From Chloroflexota bacterium (lineage in GTDB: Bacteria; Chloroflexota; UBA6077; JACCZL01): 64,000 bases of DNA. The DNA lies in NCBI GenBank assembly GCA_020850535.1, contig JADZEM010000134.1, positions 1 to 64,000 of the forward strand, in the 5' to 3' direction. Every line of letters begins with the position of its first letter. Positions within the stretch are counted from its first letter, which is position 1. Shown here piece by piece: positions 54,878-63,530 of this stretch. A program made the position numbers and the translations under genes. Below the pieces are notes generated by a model, which did no database searches, was not told the DNA's origin, and worked only from the letters and a program-made list of their open reading frames with translations.

Positions 54878-57492
54878 GACGCGATCGTGACTTCGGTTGC
54901 GCCGTCGCCGCCCTCGCGCTGGTCGGCCTGCTCGAAGCGGGAGACCAGCGCGTGCCCCCGCAGTTGCTCGCGGACGGCCGCCCGCACCGCCCCGCTCCCC
55001 TTCCCATGCACGATCCTGACCGAGCGCAGCCCGGCCAGGTAAGCGTCGTTCAGGTAGCGGTCGAGCGCCTCGGCCGCCTCGTCGCGCCGCAGTCCGCGCA
55101 GATCGAGCTGCAACGACGGCGCGACCGGTGCGCTGCTGTCCCGCACCAGCACGGAGGGGGCCTCACGCTGCGACTCCTGCCGATCCTTCCGGGTGGCGGC
55201 GCGGGCGTCCCGTAGCTCGGCGGCCTTGACGCGGACCCGCATGCCGCGCACGTTCAATTCGGCGTCGCCGTTCGGCTCCAGGTGCACGATCGTGGCGGCC
55301 ATCCCGATGCGCGGGACCACGACCTCCGAGCCGACCCTGACATCAGCCGGCCCGACCTCGACGGGCACATCCTCTTCGGGCGGCGCGGCCATCGGCGGCG
55401 GGATCGGGCGGATCGGCACTTCGAGCGCACGCACAGCGTCGGCCGCCTCGCGCAGCCGTCGGCGCTCTCCCCCCGAAGCCGTCAGGTCGCGCAGGCGACG
55501 GTCGGCCTCGCGGCGCAGCTCGGCCAGCATCTGCTCGGACTCCTGCCGGGCCTGCCGCAGGATCTCGGCCCGCTCCTGCTCGGTCCGACGGACCTCGTCG
55601 CGCAACCGACGCCGCAGCTTGTCGGCCTCGGCCGCCTCGCGGCGGGCGTCGCGCTTGGCCGCCTCGGCTGCCCGCCGCTCCCGCTGGACCTCGGCCAGCA
55701 GCTCCTCGGTCTGGACGGCCTCCGGACTGAGCAGCGACCGGGCATGCTCGATCACTTCCGGCGGCACGCCCAGCCGTCCGGCGATCGCCAGAGCGTTGCT
55801 GCGCCCGGGCACGCCGACCAGCAGCCGGTACGTCGGGGCCAACGTACGGGTGTCGAACTCGACGGAGGCGTTCTCGACGCGGGCCGTCCCGTGCGCGAAT
55901 GCCTTCAGCTCCGAGTAGTGGGTCGTGCCCATCACGAACGCGCCCTTGTCTCGGAGATAGAGCAGGATCGCGCGGGCCAGCGCCGAGCCTTCCTGCGGAT
56001 CGGTCCCCGCGCCAAGCTCGTCCAGCAGCACCAGGGTGGCATGGTCAGCCGGCTGGAGCATCTGGACGATGTGCGTGACGTGCGAGGAGAACGTCGAGAG
56101 GCTCTGCTCGATGCTCTGCTCGTCGCCGATGTCCGCGAAGACCCGCTGGAAGACGGCGACCTCGGAGCCTTCGCCGGCCGGGATCTGCAGCCCGGCCTGG
56201 GCCATCAGCGAGAGCAGCCCGACCGTCTTCAGCGCGACGGTCTTGCCGCCGGTGTTGGGGCCGGTGATCACCAGCACGTCGAAGTCACCGCCCAGCTCCA
56301 GCGTCAGCGGCACGACCTTGCCACGCAGCAGCGGGTGCCGCGCCTCGAACAGCCGCACGATGGGCTTGCCGGAGCGTCGAGGCAGCTCGTTGAGGGTCGG
56401 GCGGACGGCGTTCATGTCGTCGCCGAGCCGCCCCTTCGCGAGATGGAGATCCAGCTCGGCCAGCGCCTCGACCGAGCCGTCAAGCTCGTCGCGGTGGATC
56501 GCCACCCGATTGCTCAGCTCGCGGAGTATCCGCTCGACCTCGTGCCGCTCCTCCGATTCGAGCGCGCGGATGCGGTTGCCGGCCTCGACGATCGGCAGCG
56601 GCTCGATAAAGAGCGTCTGGCCGCTGGCCGACTGATCGTGGACGATGCCCTTGATCCGGCCCCGCTCCTCGGAACGCACCGGCAGCACGTAGCGCCCGTT
56701 CCGCTGGGTGATGACGGCGTCCTGCAACGAGGTCCGCATGCTGTTCAGCAGCGACTGCAGCTGGCTCATCATGCGGTCGCGGCCGATCCTGAGATCGCGC
56801 CGCACCTGGTGCAGCTTGGCGCTGGCCTCGTCGCGAACCTCGCCGCCCGGCTCGATGCACCGGCCGATCTCCTCTTCGAGCCGGAGCAGGTCGGCCAGCC
56901 GGTTGGCGATGTTGGCGAGCCTCGGGAGGCCGTCCCGCAGCCGCAGCACCGTGCCGCGCCAGAGTCGGGCGACGCGCGCCGTCGAGGCGATATCCAGCAG
57001 CTCCAGCGGCTGCAACACGCCGCCGAGATCGGCCCGCATGGTGGACTGGCGGATGTCGTGCGCGCCGCCGAGCGTCAGCCCGGGCTTGAGGGTCGGGAGG
57101 CGGCGGGCCTCCTCGGTGGTCTGCTGCAAGCGCTCCACCACAAAGGCATCGGCGGACGGCTGGAGGGCCATGGCAAGCTCGCGCCCCGCCGAGAACGAGG
57201 TGCGCGCCGCCACCATCACCACGAGCTTGTCGAACTCGAGGGGGCCGGTGGAGAAGGAGGGTTTCGGGTTCTGGGTTTCGGGTTTCGGGGACGGCGCAGG
57301 TGCCCCCTCACCTCCAACCCCATTCTCCCCACCATGGAGCCTCTCGGCTTCGCCGTCTCTCCACGGCCTTTCAGGGGAGAGGGGAGGTACCCTGGATGGC
57401 TCCCCCTCTCCCGCGCGCGGGAGAGGGGGCCGGGGGGTGAGGGGTTCCTCGTTCTTGTCGGTCCCGACGTGGGCGTCTGTCTCCTGTGCCAC
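54874..57492 (-). CDS. mutS2: Endonuclease MutS2, with repeat-derived N-terminal extension
   Basis: 872 residues from GTG 57492, preceded by AAGGAG. Conserved MutS2 sequence starts near residue 83 (PLEFDKLVVMVAARTS), which is the usual N-terminus; residues 14-80 encode the repeat at 57303-57444 and the heptads at 57259-57286. The ATPase Walker A GPNTGGKT is near 409 and DELGAGTDPQEG near 495. A long coiled coil (about 590-680) leads to a Smr nuclease domain at about 795-870 (LDLRGLRRDEAAEALDRYL, RIVHGKGSGAVRAAV). It acts on recombination intermediates and in stalled-ribosome rescue. The N-terminal leader may be translated or the true start may be internal. Confidence 0.93.
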   Translation of the reverse strand: MAQETDAHVGTDKNEEPLTPRPPLPRAGEGEPSRVPPLSPERPWRDGEAERLHGGENGVGGEGAPAPSPKPETQNPKPSFSTGPLEFDKLVVMVAARTSFSAGRELAMALQPSADAFVVERLQQTTEEARRLPTLKPGLTLGGAHDIRQSTMRADLGGVLQPLELLDIASTARVARLWRGTVLRLRDGLPRLANIANRLADLLRLEEEIGRCIEPGGEVRDEASAKLHQVRRDLRIGRDRMMSQLQSLLNSMRTSLQDAVITQRNGRYVLPVRSEERGRIKGIVHDQSASGQTLFIEPLPIVEAGNRIRALESEERHEVERILRELSNRVAIHRDELDGSVEALAELDLHLAKGRLGDDMNAVRPTLNELPRRSGKPIVRLFEARHPLLRGKVVPLTLELGGDFDVLVITGPNTGGKTVALKTVGLLSLMAQAGLQIPAGEGSEVAVFQRVFADIGDEQSIEQSLSTFSSHVTHIVQMLQPADHATLVLLDELGAGTDPQEGSALARAILLYLRDKGAFVMGTTHYSELKAFAHGTARVENASVEFDTRTLAPTYRLLVGVPGRSNALAIAGRLGVPPEVIEHARSLLSPEAVQTEELLAEVQRERRAAEAAKRDARREAAEADKLRRRLRDEVRRTEQERAEILRQARQESEQMLAELRREADRRLRDLTASGGERRRLREAADAVRALEVPIRPIPPPMAAPPEEDVPVEVGPADVRVGSEVVVPRIGMAATIVHLEPNGDAELNVRGMRVRVKAAELRDARAATRKDRQESQREAPSVLVRDSSAPVAPSLQLDLRGLRRDEAAEALDRYLNDAYLAGLRSVRIVHGKGSGAVRAAVREQLRGHALVSRFEQADQREGGDGATEVTIAS
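57259..57286. repeat. Four heptads (GGGTTTC)n inside the mutS2 5' region
   Basis: GGGTTTC, GGGTTCT, GGGTTTC and GGGTTTC follow each other and, with an adjacent GGGGACG, encode a Lys-Pro-rich stretch (KPETQNPKPS) of MutS2. Period 7 does not keep codon phase, so it is a nucleotide-level repeat like the arrays at 1 and 30771. Confidence 0.82.
57303..57444. repeat. C/G-rich palindrome inserted in the mutS2 5' coding region
   Basis: The element opens with CCCCTCACCTCC and closes with GGGGGGTGAGGGG, with an inner TCCCCCTCTCCCGCGCG...GGGAGAGGGGG hairpin. It is a member of the family at 39447 and 48010. The mutS2 reading frame stays open across all 142 bases, encoding EPLTPRPPLPRAGEGEPS. Confidence 0.9.
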
Positions 57493-57534
57493 GTCTACTT
57501 GCTCCTTGCTGACAGTGCCCCGCCAGGACCACGC

Positions 57535-59979
57535 TCAGGCGTCGAGGCCGCGAATGACGGCCCCGAACTGCTGCCTGACCGACGAGACGATGCTCGCCAT
57601 CGCGTCGTCGGCTTCGGCGTCCGTGAGCGTCCGGTCGGAGGCACGGAACCGCAGGGTGTAGGCCAGGCTCTGCTTGCCGGCCGCCACCTGCGGGCCTTGA
57701 TACAGATCGAACAGGGCGACACGCTCCAGCAGCGGGCCGCCAGCGGTACGGATGGTCTGCTCGACGGCCGCGTTGGAGGCGTCGCGGTCGAGCAGCAGCG
57801 CCAGGTCTCGGTCCAGCCCGGGGAAGCGCGCCAGCGGCTCGAGCTGCGGCTGCCCGACGGCCGCCTCGATGATGGTGTCGAACGCCAGCTCGGCCACGTA
57901 GACCTCGCGGCCCTCCAGGTCGAAGCGCTCGGCCACGAGCGGGTGTAGCTGCCCCAGGTAGCCAACCACCTCGCCGTCGCCCATCCCGACGCTCACCTGC
58001 GCGCAGCGCCCCGGGTGGAATCCGTCCGCGACGGCCGCCACGATCCGGTGAGGCACGTTGAAGCGCCCCAGCAGCTCGGTGACCACGCCCTTCAGATCGA
58101 AGAAGTCGGTCTGCCGGGCGGGGGCGTTCCAGGCCGTGATGCCGGCCGCGCCGGTCATCACCAGCCCCAGGCGCATCCGCTCGGTCGGCAAGGGCTGCAT
58201 CGGCGGCAGATAGACCCGCGCCAGCTCGAAGATAGCCACGCGATCCCGATGCCGCAGCGTCGAGCGGGCCACGCCGAGCAGGCTGGTCAGCAGCTCGGTG
58301 CGGAGGGCGCTGAGGTCCGCCGAGATGGCGTTGTGGACGGGGACCTCGCACTGAGCAGCCGTGCCGTTGCTGGCGATACCGTTGCTCGCCGGGCCGTTCA
58401 GGCTCAGGCGCGCCGCCGTGCCCGGCCCGACCAGCGAGTAGGTCATGACCTCGCGCAGACCGGCTGCCGTCAGCACGTCCTTGGCCGTGTCGCCGGCAGC
58501 CCGCAGCGGCTCGACGTACGGCTCCGGCGGGGAGCCAGTGGGGAGCGTCGTCGGGATCTCGTCGTAGCCGGTGATCCGCGCGACCTCTTCCGCAAGATCA
58601 GCCCGTCCCTCGACATCCTGCCGGTGGCCGGGCACGGTCACCCGCAGCTTACCTTCGGACGGCTCAACCTTGAAGTCGAGCGACGTGAGCACCCGCGTCA
58701 CCAACTCACGGCTGTAGGCATGGCCCAGCAACCCGCCGATCTCATCCTCGTGGACGAGGATCTCGCGCGGCGGGATCGGGGTCGGATAGACATCCACGAT
58801 GTCGGCCGGCGCGATGCCGCCAGCGATCTGGGTCAAGAGCTGGACCGTTCGCTGCGAGGCCCGCAGCGCCAGCCCTGGATCGACGCCCCGCTCGTACCGC
58901 CGAGACGCCTCGGAGGGGAGCCGCAGGGCCGACGAGGTCTTGCGGATGGTGGCCGGCAGGAAGTTCGCCGTCTCCAGCAGGACGTTGCGGGTGGTGTCGC
59001 TGACCTCCGTCGGGCCGCCGCCCATCACGCCGGCCACCGCGACCGGCTTCTCGGCGTCCGCGATGACCAGCATCTCGGGGTCGAGGATGCGCTCGACGTC
59101 GTCCAGCGTCACCAGCCGCTCGCCGGGAGCGGCCCGCCGCGCCTGGATCACCGGCCCGAGGGCGTCGGCGTCGAAGGCGTGCTGCGGCTGTCCCAGTTCG
59201 AGCATCGTGTAGTTGGTCGCATCGACCACGTTGCTGATCGGGCGGACGCCGGCCATGTGCAGCCGCCGCTGCAGCCAGAGCGGCGACGGCCCGACCTTCA
59301 CGTCGGCGATGTACGCCGCCGTGAAGCGCCGGCACAGGTCCGGCGCAGGCACCGATACGGCGATCGTGCTGCCAGACGGCACGCTGCCAGACGGCGGCGT
59401 GGTCGGCACGCGGCGGAACGGCGCGCCGGTGATCGCGTGGATCTCCCGAGCAACGCCCTCGACGGACATGGTATCCGGACGGTTCGGCGTGATGTACAGA
59501 TCGAGGACCGTATCCGCGAACAGGGACTTCAGATCGGCCCCGTTCTCGTACGTTTCGTCCAGGATCAGGATGCCGGAGCGGTCGGGGGTCAGCCCCAGCT
59601 CGTCGGCCGAGCAGACCATGCCGGCCGAGGCGACGCCGCGGAGGGTCGCCGCCTCGATGACCCGGCCGCCGGGCAGCGTGCCGCCCGGGCGCACGTAGGG
59701 CACCTGGATGCCGACCCTCAGGTTGGTTGCGCCGGTCACGACCGTGACCGGCACGCCGCTGCCGTCGTCCAGTGTCGCCACGAACAGGGTATCGGCGTTC
59801 GGGTGCGGCTCCAGCCCGACGACGGTGGCGACGACCACGCCGTCCCACTCCGCGCCGACCTGGATAACCGCTTCGACCTCGGTGCCGGACATGTTCAGAC
59901 GGTGGACCAGATCCGGCAGCGGAAGCCTATCGAGATCGATATCCACCAGCTCACGGAGCCAGCTCAACGGCACTTTCAT
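57535..59979 (-). CDS. pheT: Phenylalanine-tRNA ligase beta subunit
   Basis: 814 residues. Domain order: N-terminal segment MKVPLSWLRELVDIDL, the tRNA-binding (EMAP-like) domain around 40-150 (PHPNADTLFVATLDDG), the editing B3/B4 domain with NVVDATNYTMLELGQPQHAFD near 250, B5 with the metal-binding region near 400-470 (VPGHRQDVEGRADLAEEVARI), the catalytic-like core and the C-terminal anticodon-binding FDX-ACB domain from about 720 (FPGLDRDLALLLDRD). It charges tRNA-Phe with PheS. pheS overlaps by 4 bases (ATGA). Confidence 0.96.
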   Translation of the reverse strand: MKVPLSWLRELVDIDLDRLPLPDLVHRLNMSGTEVEAVIQVGAEWDGVVVATVVGLEPHPNADTLFVATLDDGSGVPVTVVTGATNLRVGIQVPYVRPGGTLPGGRVIEAATLRGVASAGMVCSADELGLTPDRSGILILDETYENGADLKSLFADTVLDLYITPNRPDTMSVEGVAREIHAITGAPFRRVPTTPPSGSVPSGSTIAVSVPAPDLCRRFTAAYIADVKVGPSPLWLQRRLHMAGVRPISNVVDATNYTMLELGQPQHAFDADALGPVIQARRAAPGERLVTLDDVERILDPEMLVIADAEKPVAVAGVMGGGPTEVSDTTRNVLLETANFLPATIRKTSSALRLPSEASRRYERGVDPGLALRASQRTVQLLTQIAGGIAPADIVDVYPTPIPPREILVHEDEIGGLLGHAYSRELVTRVLTSLDFKVEPSEGKLRVTVPGHRQDVEGRADLAEEVARITGYDEIPTTLPTGSPPEPYVEPLRAAGDTAKDVLTAAGLREVMTYSLVGPGTAARLSLNGPASNGIASNGTAAQCEVPVHNAISADLSALRTELLTSLLGVARSTLRHRDRVAIFELARVYLPPMQPLPTERMRLGLVMTGAAGITAWNAPARQTDFFDLKGVVTELLGRFNVPHRIVAAVADGFHPGRCAQVSVGMGDGEVVGYLGQLHPLVAERFDLEGREVYVAELAFDTIIEAAVGQPQLEPLARFPGLDRDLALLLDRDASNAAVEQTIRTAGGPLLERVALFDLYQGPQVAAGKQSLAYTLRFRASDRTLTDAEADDAMASIVSSVRQQFGAVIRGLDA

Positions 59980-61019
59980 GAGACGAACTGCTCCAGGAAG
60001 CGCGGATCGTTCGCGTAGAACTGGCGGATATCGGTGATGCCGTACTTGAGCATCGCGATGCGCTCCGGCCCCATCCCGAAGGCGAACCCGCTGTACTTCT
60101 CAGGATCGTAGCCGGCCATGCGAAGCACCCGAGGGTGGACCATACCGGCCCCGAGGATCTCCAGCCAGTCACCGCCCTTGATCTCTGGCGTCGAGATGCC
60201 CATGTCGACGCCTGGCTCCACGAAGGGGAAGTAGTCACAGCGGAAGCGGACCTTCACCTTCGAGCCGAAGATGTGCTGGGCGAAGGCGAACAGCGTCCCC
60301 TTCAGGTCGGCCATCGTGAGGCCCTTGTCCACCGCCAGACCCTCGACCTGATAGAACATCCACTCGTGCGTGGCGTCCTGGGCCTCGTAGCGGTAGCAGC
60401 GGCCGGGCACCACGACCCGCACCGGCGGCGGCTCGACGCCGGCCGCCTTCGCCTCGGCGACCTTTGCCTCCATCACCCGCGCCTGCATCGGTGAGGTGTG
60501 GGTGCGGAGCAGCACCTCCGGCGGCGAGACGTAGAGGGTGTCCCACATGTCCCGGGCCGGGTGGTTGGCCGGGATGTTGAGCATCTCGAAGTTGTACTTG
60601 TCCAGCTCGACTTCCGGGCCTTCAACCACCTGATAGCCAATCGACTGGAAGAAGCCGGCGATCTGGCGCAAGATGATGGTCGTCGGGTGGAGGCCGCCCC
60701 GCACGACCGGCCGCCCCGGCAGCGTCACGTCGATGCGCTCGGCGTCGAGCGCCTTCGACAACGCCGACGCACGCGCCGTGCTGAGGTGGGCTTCGAGGGC
60801 AACCTCAAGCGCCTTCTTGGCCTCGTTGGCAGCCTGCCCGGCGGCAGGACGCTGGTCGGCCGGCAGCCCGGACAGGCCGCGCAGCACGTCGGTGAGCGCA
60901 CCGCGCCGGCCCAGGTAGCCGACGCGCCACTTTTCGAGCACGTCAGGCTCGTGCGCCACCGCCAGCTCGGTCAGCGCCTGCTCGCGCAGGGAGTCGATCT
61001 TGCCTCGCCAGTCGTCCAT
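59976..61019 (-). CDS. pheS: Phenylalanine-tRNA ligase alpha subunit
   Basis: 347 residues from ATG 61019; an ATG at 61052 would add 11 residues. The N-terminal coiled coil covers 1-85 (YLGRRGALTDVLRGLSGLPADQRP region), then the class II core with motif 2 (PGRCYRYEAQDATHEWMFYQVEG) and motif 3 (GFAFGMGPERIAMLKYGI). It forms an (alpha-beta)2 enzyme with PheT and binds Phe and ATP. The rplT terminator lies between, so pheST may have its own expression control. No T-box leader was recognised in 61020-61108. Confidence 0.96.
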   Translation of the reverse strand: MDDWRGKIDSLREQALTELAVAHEPDVLEKWRVGYLGRRGALTDVLRGLSGLPADQRPAAGQAANEAKKALEVALEAHLSTARASALSKALDAERIDVTLPGRPVVRGGLHPTTIILRQIAGFFQSIGYQVVEGPEVELDKYNFEMLNIPANHPARDMWDTLYVSPPEVLLRTHTSPMQARVMEAKVAEAKAAGVEPPPVRVVVPGRCYRYEAQDATHEWMFYQVEGLAVDKGLTMADLKGTLFAFAQHIFGSKVKVRFRCDYFPFVEPGVDMGISTPEIKGGDWLEILGAGMVHPRVLRMAGYDPEKYSGFAFGMGPERIAMLKYGITDIRQFYANDPRFLEQFVS

Positions 61020-61044
61020 CCGAATGCTCTCCACCGAGTCGCTC

Positions 61045-61085
61045 CCCCTCACCGCCCCGCCGCGCAGCGGGGCGGGGGTGAGGGG
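61045..61085. repeat. Short C/G-rich palindrome upstream of pheS
   Basis: CCCCTCACCGCCCCGC pairs with GCGGGGCGG...TGAGGGG around CGCGCA; the right arm has three extra G. It sits between the rplT terminator and the pheS start and belongs to the C/G-rich family. Confidence 0.8.
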
Positions 61086-61108
61086 TCATCTTGACCGTAC
61101 TCAGGACG

Positions 61109-61143
61109 AAAAAAGCGCCTTCGTCGCGGCTCGACGAAGGCGC
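61109..61143 (-). terminator. Rho-independent terminator after rplT
   Basis: On the minus strand GCGCCTTCGTCG pairs exactly with CGACGAAGGCGC around AGCCG and is followed by TTTTTT. A clear terminator 66 bases after the rplT stop; readthrough or an internal promoter would be needed for pheST. Confidence 0.93.
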
Positions 61144-61209
61144 TCAACAGTCCATCGCGCGAGCCGTTCCGTGTCTTGCGACCCTGGCGACTCTTGCGAT
61201 CTCGGGTGC

Positions 61210-61587
61210 TCAGGCGGTAGCGACCTCGCTCGCCTGGCTCTTCTCCCGAGCCAGAGCCACCAGGTTGGTAAACGACGCCGCGTCGGAGACAGCAAGCTCC
61301 GCGAGCATCTTGCGATTGATCTCGACGCCGGCCGCCTTGAGGCCAGCCATCAGCCGGCTGTAGCTCAGCCCATTGGCACGCGCCGCCGCGTTGATGCGAA
61401 TGACCCACAGCCGGTGGAAATCACGCTTCTTGTTGCGGCGATCCCGGTACTGGTAGGCCAGCGAGTGCAGGACCGCTTCGTTCGCGGTCTTGTGCAGTCG
61501 GCTGCGGCCGGAATGAAAGCCCTTCGCGAGCTCAAGAATCTTCTTGTGGCGCGCGTGCTGTGTGACGCCGCGCTTGACTCGGGCCAT
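61210..61587 (-). CDS. rplT: Ribosomal protein L20
   Basis: 125 residues. The basic N-terminus [39 protein letters not shown] and [23 protein letters not shown] are highly conserved in L20, which binds 23S rRNA early in assembly and represses its own operon in many bacteria. It follows rpmI by 50 bases. infC, which usually precedes these two, is absent here. Confidence 0.97.
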   Translation of the reverse strand: MARVKRGVTQHARHKKILELAKGFHSGRSRLHKTANEAVLHSLAYQYRDRRNKKRDFHRLWVIRINAAARANGLSYSRLMAGLKAAGVEINRKMLAELAVSDAASFTNLVALAREKSQASEVATA

Positions 61588-61637
61588 GATGTCCTCTCGC
61601 GGTACCCGAAGCCTCGGGCGTTACGTGATGAGATCGC

Positions 61638-61838
61638 TTACTTGGCGTAGGGGATCAGACGACGCAGCCGAGGCAGGTCGGCCTTCGCCACGACGAACAT
61701 CTCGTCAAGCTCACCCGAGGTGCGCTTCGACTTGTTCCGGCGGAGATGGCTCTTCATCTGCCGCGTTCGCATGAGCTTGCCCGAGCCGCTGTACTGCATG
61801 CGGCGGGCAGCCCCCTTGTGGGTCTTCAGCTTGGGCAT
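61638..61838 (-). CDS. rpmI: Ribosomal protein L35
   Basis: 66 residues from ATG 61838; a longer upstream reading is arbitrary. MPKLKTHKGAARRMQ and GKLMRTRQMKSHLRRNKSKRTSGEL are the L35 signature. It belongs with rplT. The 5' leader holds an attenuator-like hairpin and a promoter (61866-61974). Confidence 0.97.
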   Translation of the reverse strand: MPKLKTHKGAARRMQYSGSGKLMRTRQMKSHLRRNKSKRTSGELDEMFVVAKADLPRLRRLIPYAK

Positions 61839-61860
61839 GAGTGTCACATCCCTGGAGGTA

Positions 61861-61893
61861 CAAAAGCCCCCGGGACCAAACTGGCCGGGCGGC
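61861..61893 (-). promoter_or_regulatory. Attenuator-like hairpin in the rpmI leader
   Basis: On the minus strand GCCGCCCGG pairs with CCGGGGGC-type bases around CCAGTTTGGTC (plus coordinates 61866-61893) with one bulged base, followed by TTTT (plus 61862-61865). It ends 23 bases before the rpmI start, as expected for L20-controlled transcription attenuation in such operons; no L20-binding pseudoknot was traced. Confidence 0.5.
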
Positions 61894-61943
61894 CCTGGCG
61901 ATACGCGCGCACGCAAAGGCGCGGCTCAACGCCACGTTCGCTC

Positions 61944-61974
61944 ATTGTAGCAGAGTCTTGTGACTCCCCGGCAA
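61944..61974 (-). promoter_or_regulatory. Promoter for rpmI-rplT
   Basis: Read on the minus strand, TACAAT (-10, plus 61944-61949) and TTGCCG (-35, plus 61969-61974) are 19 bases apart, slightly longer than ideal. It lies about 105 bases before the rpmI start, leaving room for the regulatory leader. Confidence 0.55.
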
Positions 61975-62061
61975 CGAGTCCGCAGCCTCCGCTACCATGC
62001 AGATCATCGCCACGACGGTGCAGATCATCGCCACCCGGGTCAGCGGGGAGGGAGGCCGTCC

Positions 62062-63390
62062 GTGCAGATTCAATTCTGGGGCACACGCGGCTCGCTCCCC
62101 AAGCCGGGGCCGACGACGCTCCGCTACGGCGGCAACACGTCCTGCACGGCGGTCCGCCTCGACGACGGCACGCTGCTGGTCTTCGACTGCGGCACGGGCG
62201 CCCACAACCTGGGGCTGGATCTCTTGCGCCAGCGCACCCAGCCGGTCCACGGTCACCTCTTCATCTCGCACTTCCACTGGGATCACATCCAGGGATTCCC
62301 GTTCTTCGCGCCGCTCTTCGTGCCGGGGGACCAGTGGGACGTCTACGCGCCCGGCGGGCGGGGCCAGGAGGTCGCGCCGAGCCTGGCCGGGCAGATGCAG
62401 TACACCTACTTCCCGGTCGCGCTCGATCAGCTTGGCGCAACCATCCGCTACCACGACCTGGGCGAAGGGACGTTCCAGCTTGGGGCGGCGAAGATCGCCA
62501 CGCAGTACCTGAATCATCCCGCGCTCGCGCTGGCGTACCGGGTGGAGGTCAACGGGGTCACGCTGGTGTACGCCACGGACCATGAGCCGCACGCGTCCAG
62601 CCCGGCCGGCGAGCAGCCCACGCCGGGCCACGCGGCGATCCACGCCGAGGATCGCCGCCACATCGAATTCCTGGCCGGCGCGGACCTCGTCATCCACGAC
62701 TCGCAGTACACGGACGCCGAGTACCCGGCCAAACGCGGCTGGGGACACACCACCATCGAATGGTCGGTAGACTACGCCCTGGCGGCCGGCGTCAAGCGGC
62801 TCGCGCTCTACCACCACGAGCCGACGCGCGACGATGCGGGCATCGACCGGGTGCTGGAACAGGCGAAGGCCCGGGCCGGGGCCGCGCTCGAGGTGGTGGC
62901 AGCAGCCGAGGGGCAGACGCTCACGCTTGCGGAGCGGCCGGCCACGGTTGTGCAGGCCCGCGCCGAGGATGCCGAGGCGCCGCCCTCGCCGCCGGAGACC
63001 GATCGCCTGCCCACGGTGCTGATCGTCGACGACGATCCAGCGATCCGCACGCTGCTGGTGACCATTCTGCGGCGGGAGGGGCTTCGGCTGCTGGAGGCGG
63101 CGGACGGCGAGGCTGCGCTCCAGATGGCGCGCACGGAGCGGCCAGAGCTCCTGCTGCTGGATTGGCAGATGCCGAAGCGCGATGGTCTCTCGGTCTGCCG
63201 GGCGCTGCGCGCGGACCCCGACCCGTACTTCCAGCGGGTGCCGATCGTGCTGGTGACGGCGCTGGCCGGCCCCGAGCACACTGAGGCCGGCTTCGATGCT
63301 GGCGTGAACGACTATCTGACCAAGCCGTTTGCGCCGCCCCAGGTCCGCACGCGCGTGCGTTCCTGGCTGATGCGCGCCGCCACACCCTGA
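62062..63390 (+). CDS. Metallo-beta-lactamase-fold hydrolase fused to a response-regulator receiver
   Basis: 442 residues from GTG 62062, with GGAGG upstream. Residues 1-280 are a metallo-beta-lactamase fold: FDCGTGAHNLG, HFHWDH at 70-75 as the zinc motif, then ATDHEPHAS and VIHDSQYTDAEY, as in phosphodiesterase-like members of the superfamily. A short linker leads to a CheY-like receiver at about 316-440, with acidic D323-D325, phosphoacceptor Asp367 in LLLLDWQMPKRDG and Lys421 in DYLTKPFAPP. No histidine kinase is next to it. The receiver could control hydrolase activity, or the reverse. A 15-base direct repeat GCAGATCATCGCCAC lies just upstream (near 61999 and 62020). Confidence 0.9.
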   Translation: MQIQFWGTRGSLPKPGPTTLRYGGNTSCTAVRLDDGTLLVFDCGTGAHNLGLDLLRQRTQPVHGHLFISHFHWDHIQGFPFFAPLFVPGDQWDVYAPGGRGQEVAPSLAGQMQYTYFPVALDQLGATIRYHDLGEGTFQLGAAKIATQYLNHPALALAYRVEVNGVTLVYATDHEPHASSPAGEQPTPGHAAIHAEDRRHIEFLAGADLVIHDSQYTDAEYPAKRGWGHTTIEWSVDYALAAGVKRLALYHHEPTRDDAGIDRVLEQAKARAGAALEVVAAAEGQTLTLAERPATVVQARAEDAEAPPSPPETDRLPTVLIVDDDPAIRTLLVTILRREGLRLLEAADGEAALQMARTERPELLLLDWQMPKRDGLSVCRALRADPDPYFQRVPIVLVTALAGPEHTEAGFDAGVNDYLTKPFAPPQVRTRVRSWLMRAATP

Positions 63391-63530
63391 CGCCCCAACA
63401 GGCGGCGCCAGCAGCGCCACGTCCCTGAGGCTGCTTCGCCGCGGGGACAACCGGTATCCTTCCGGCACGCGGCTCGACCGCCAGCCATGTAGCCGCACGA
63501 ACCGCCCGTACTGATACTGAGGAACGCACG

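Noticed and set aside
55282-57948. 888-codon plus-strand frame opposite mutS2 and the start of pheT
   Set aside because: It crosses two well-identified genes on the other strand and reads as low-complexity Arg/Gln-rich peptide.
61020-61108. T-box riboswitch upstream of pheS
   Set aside because: The leader is under 100 bases and lacks the AGGGTGGNACCRCG-type element; it holds a C/G-rich repeat instead.
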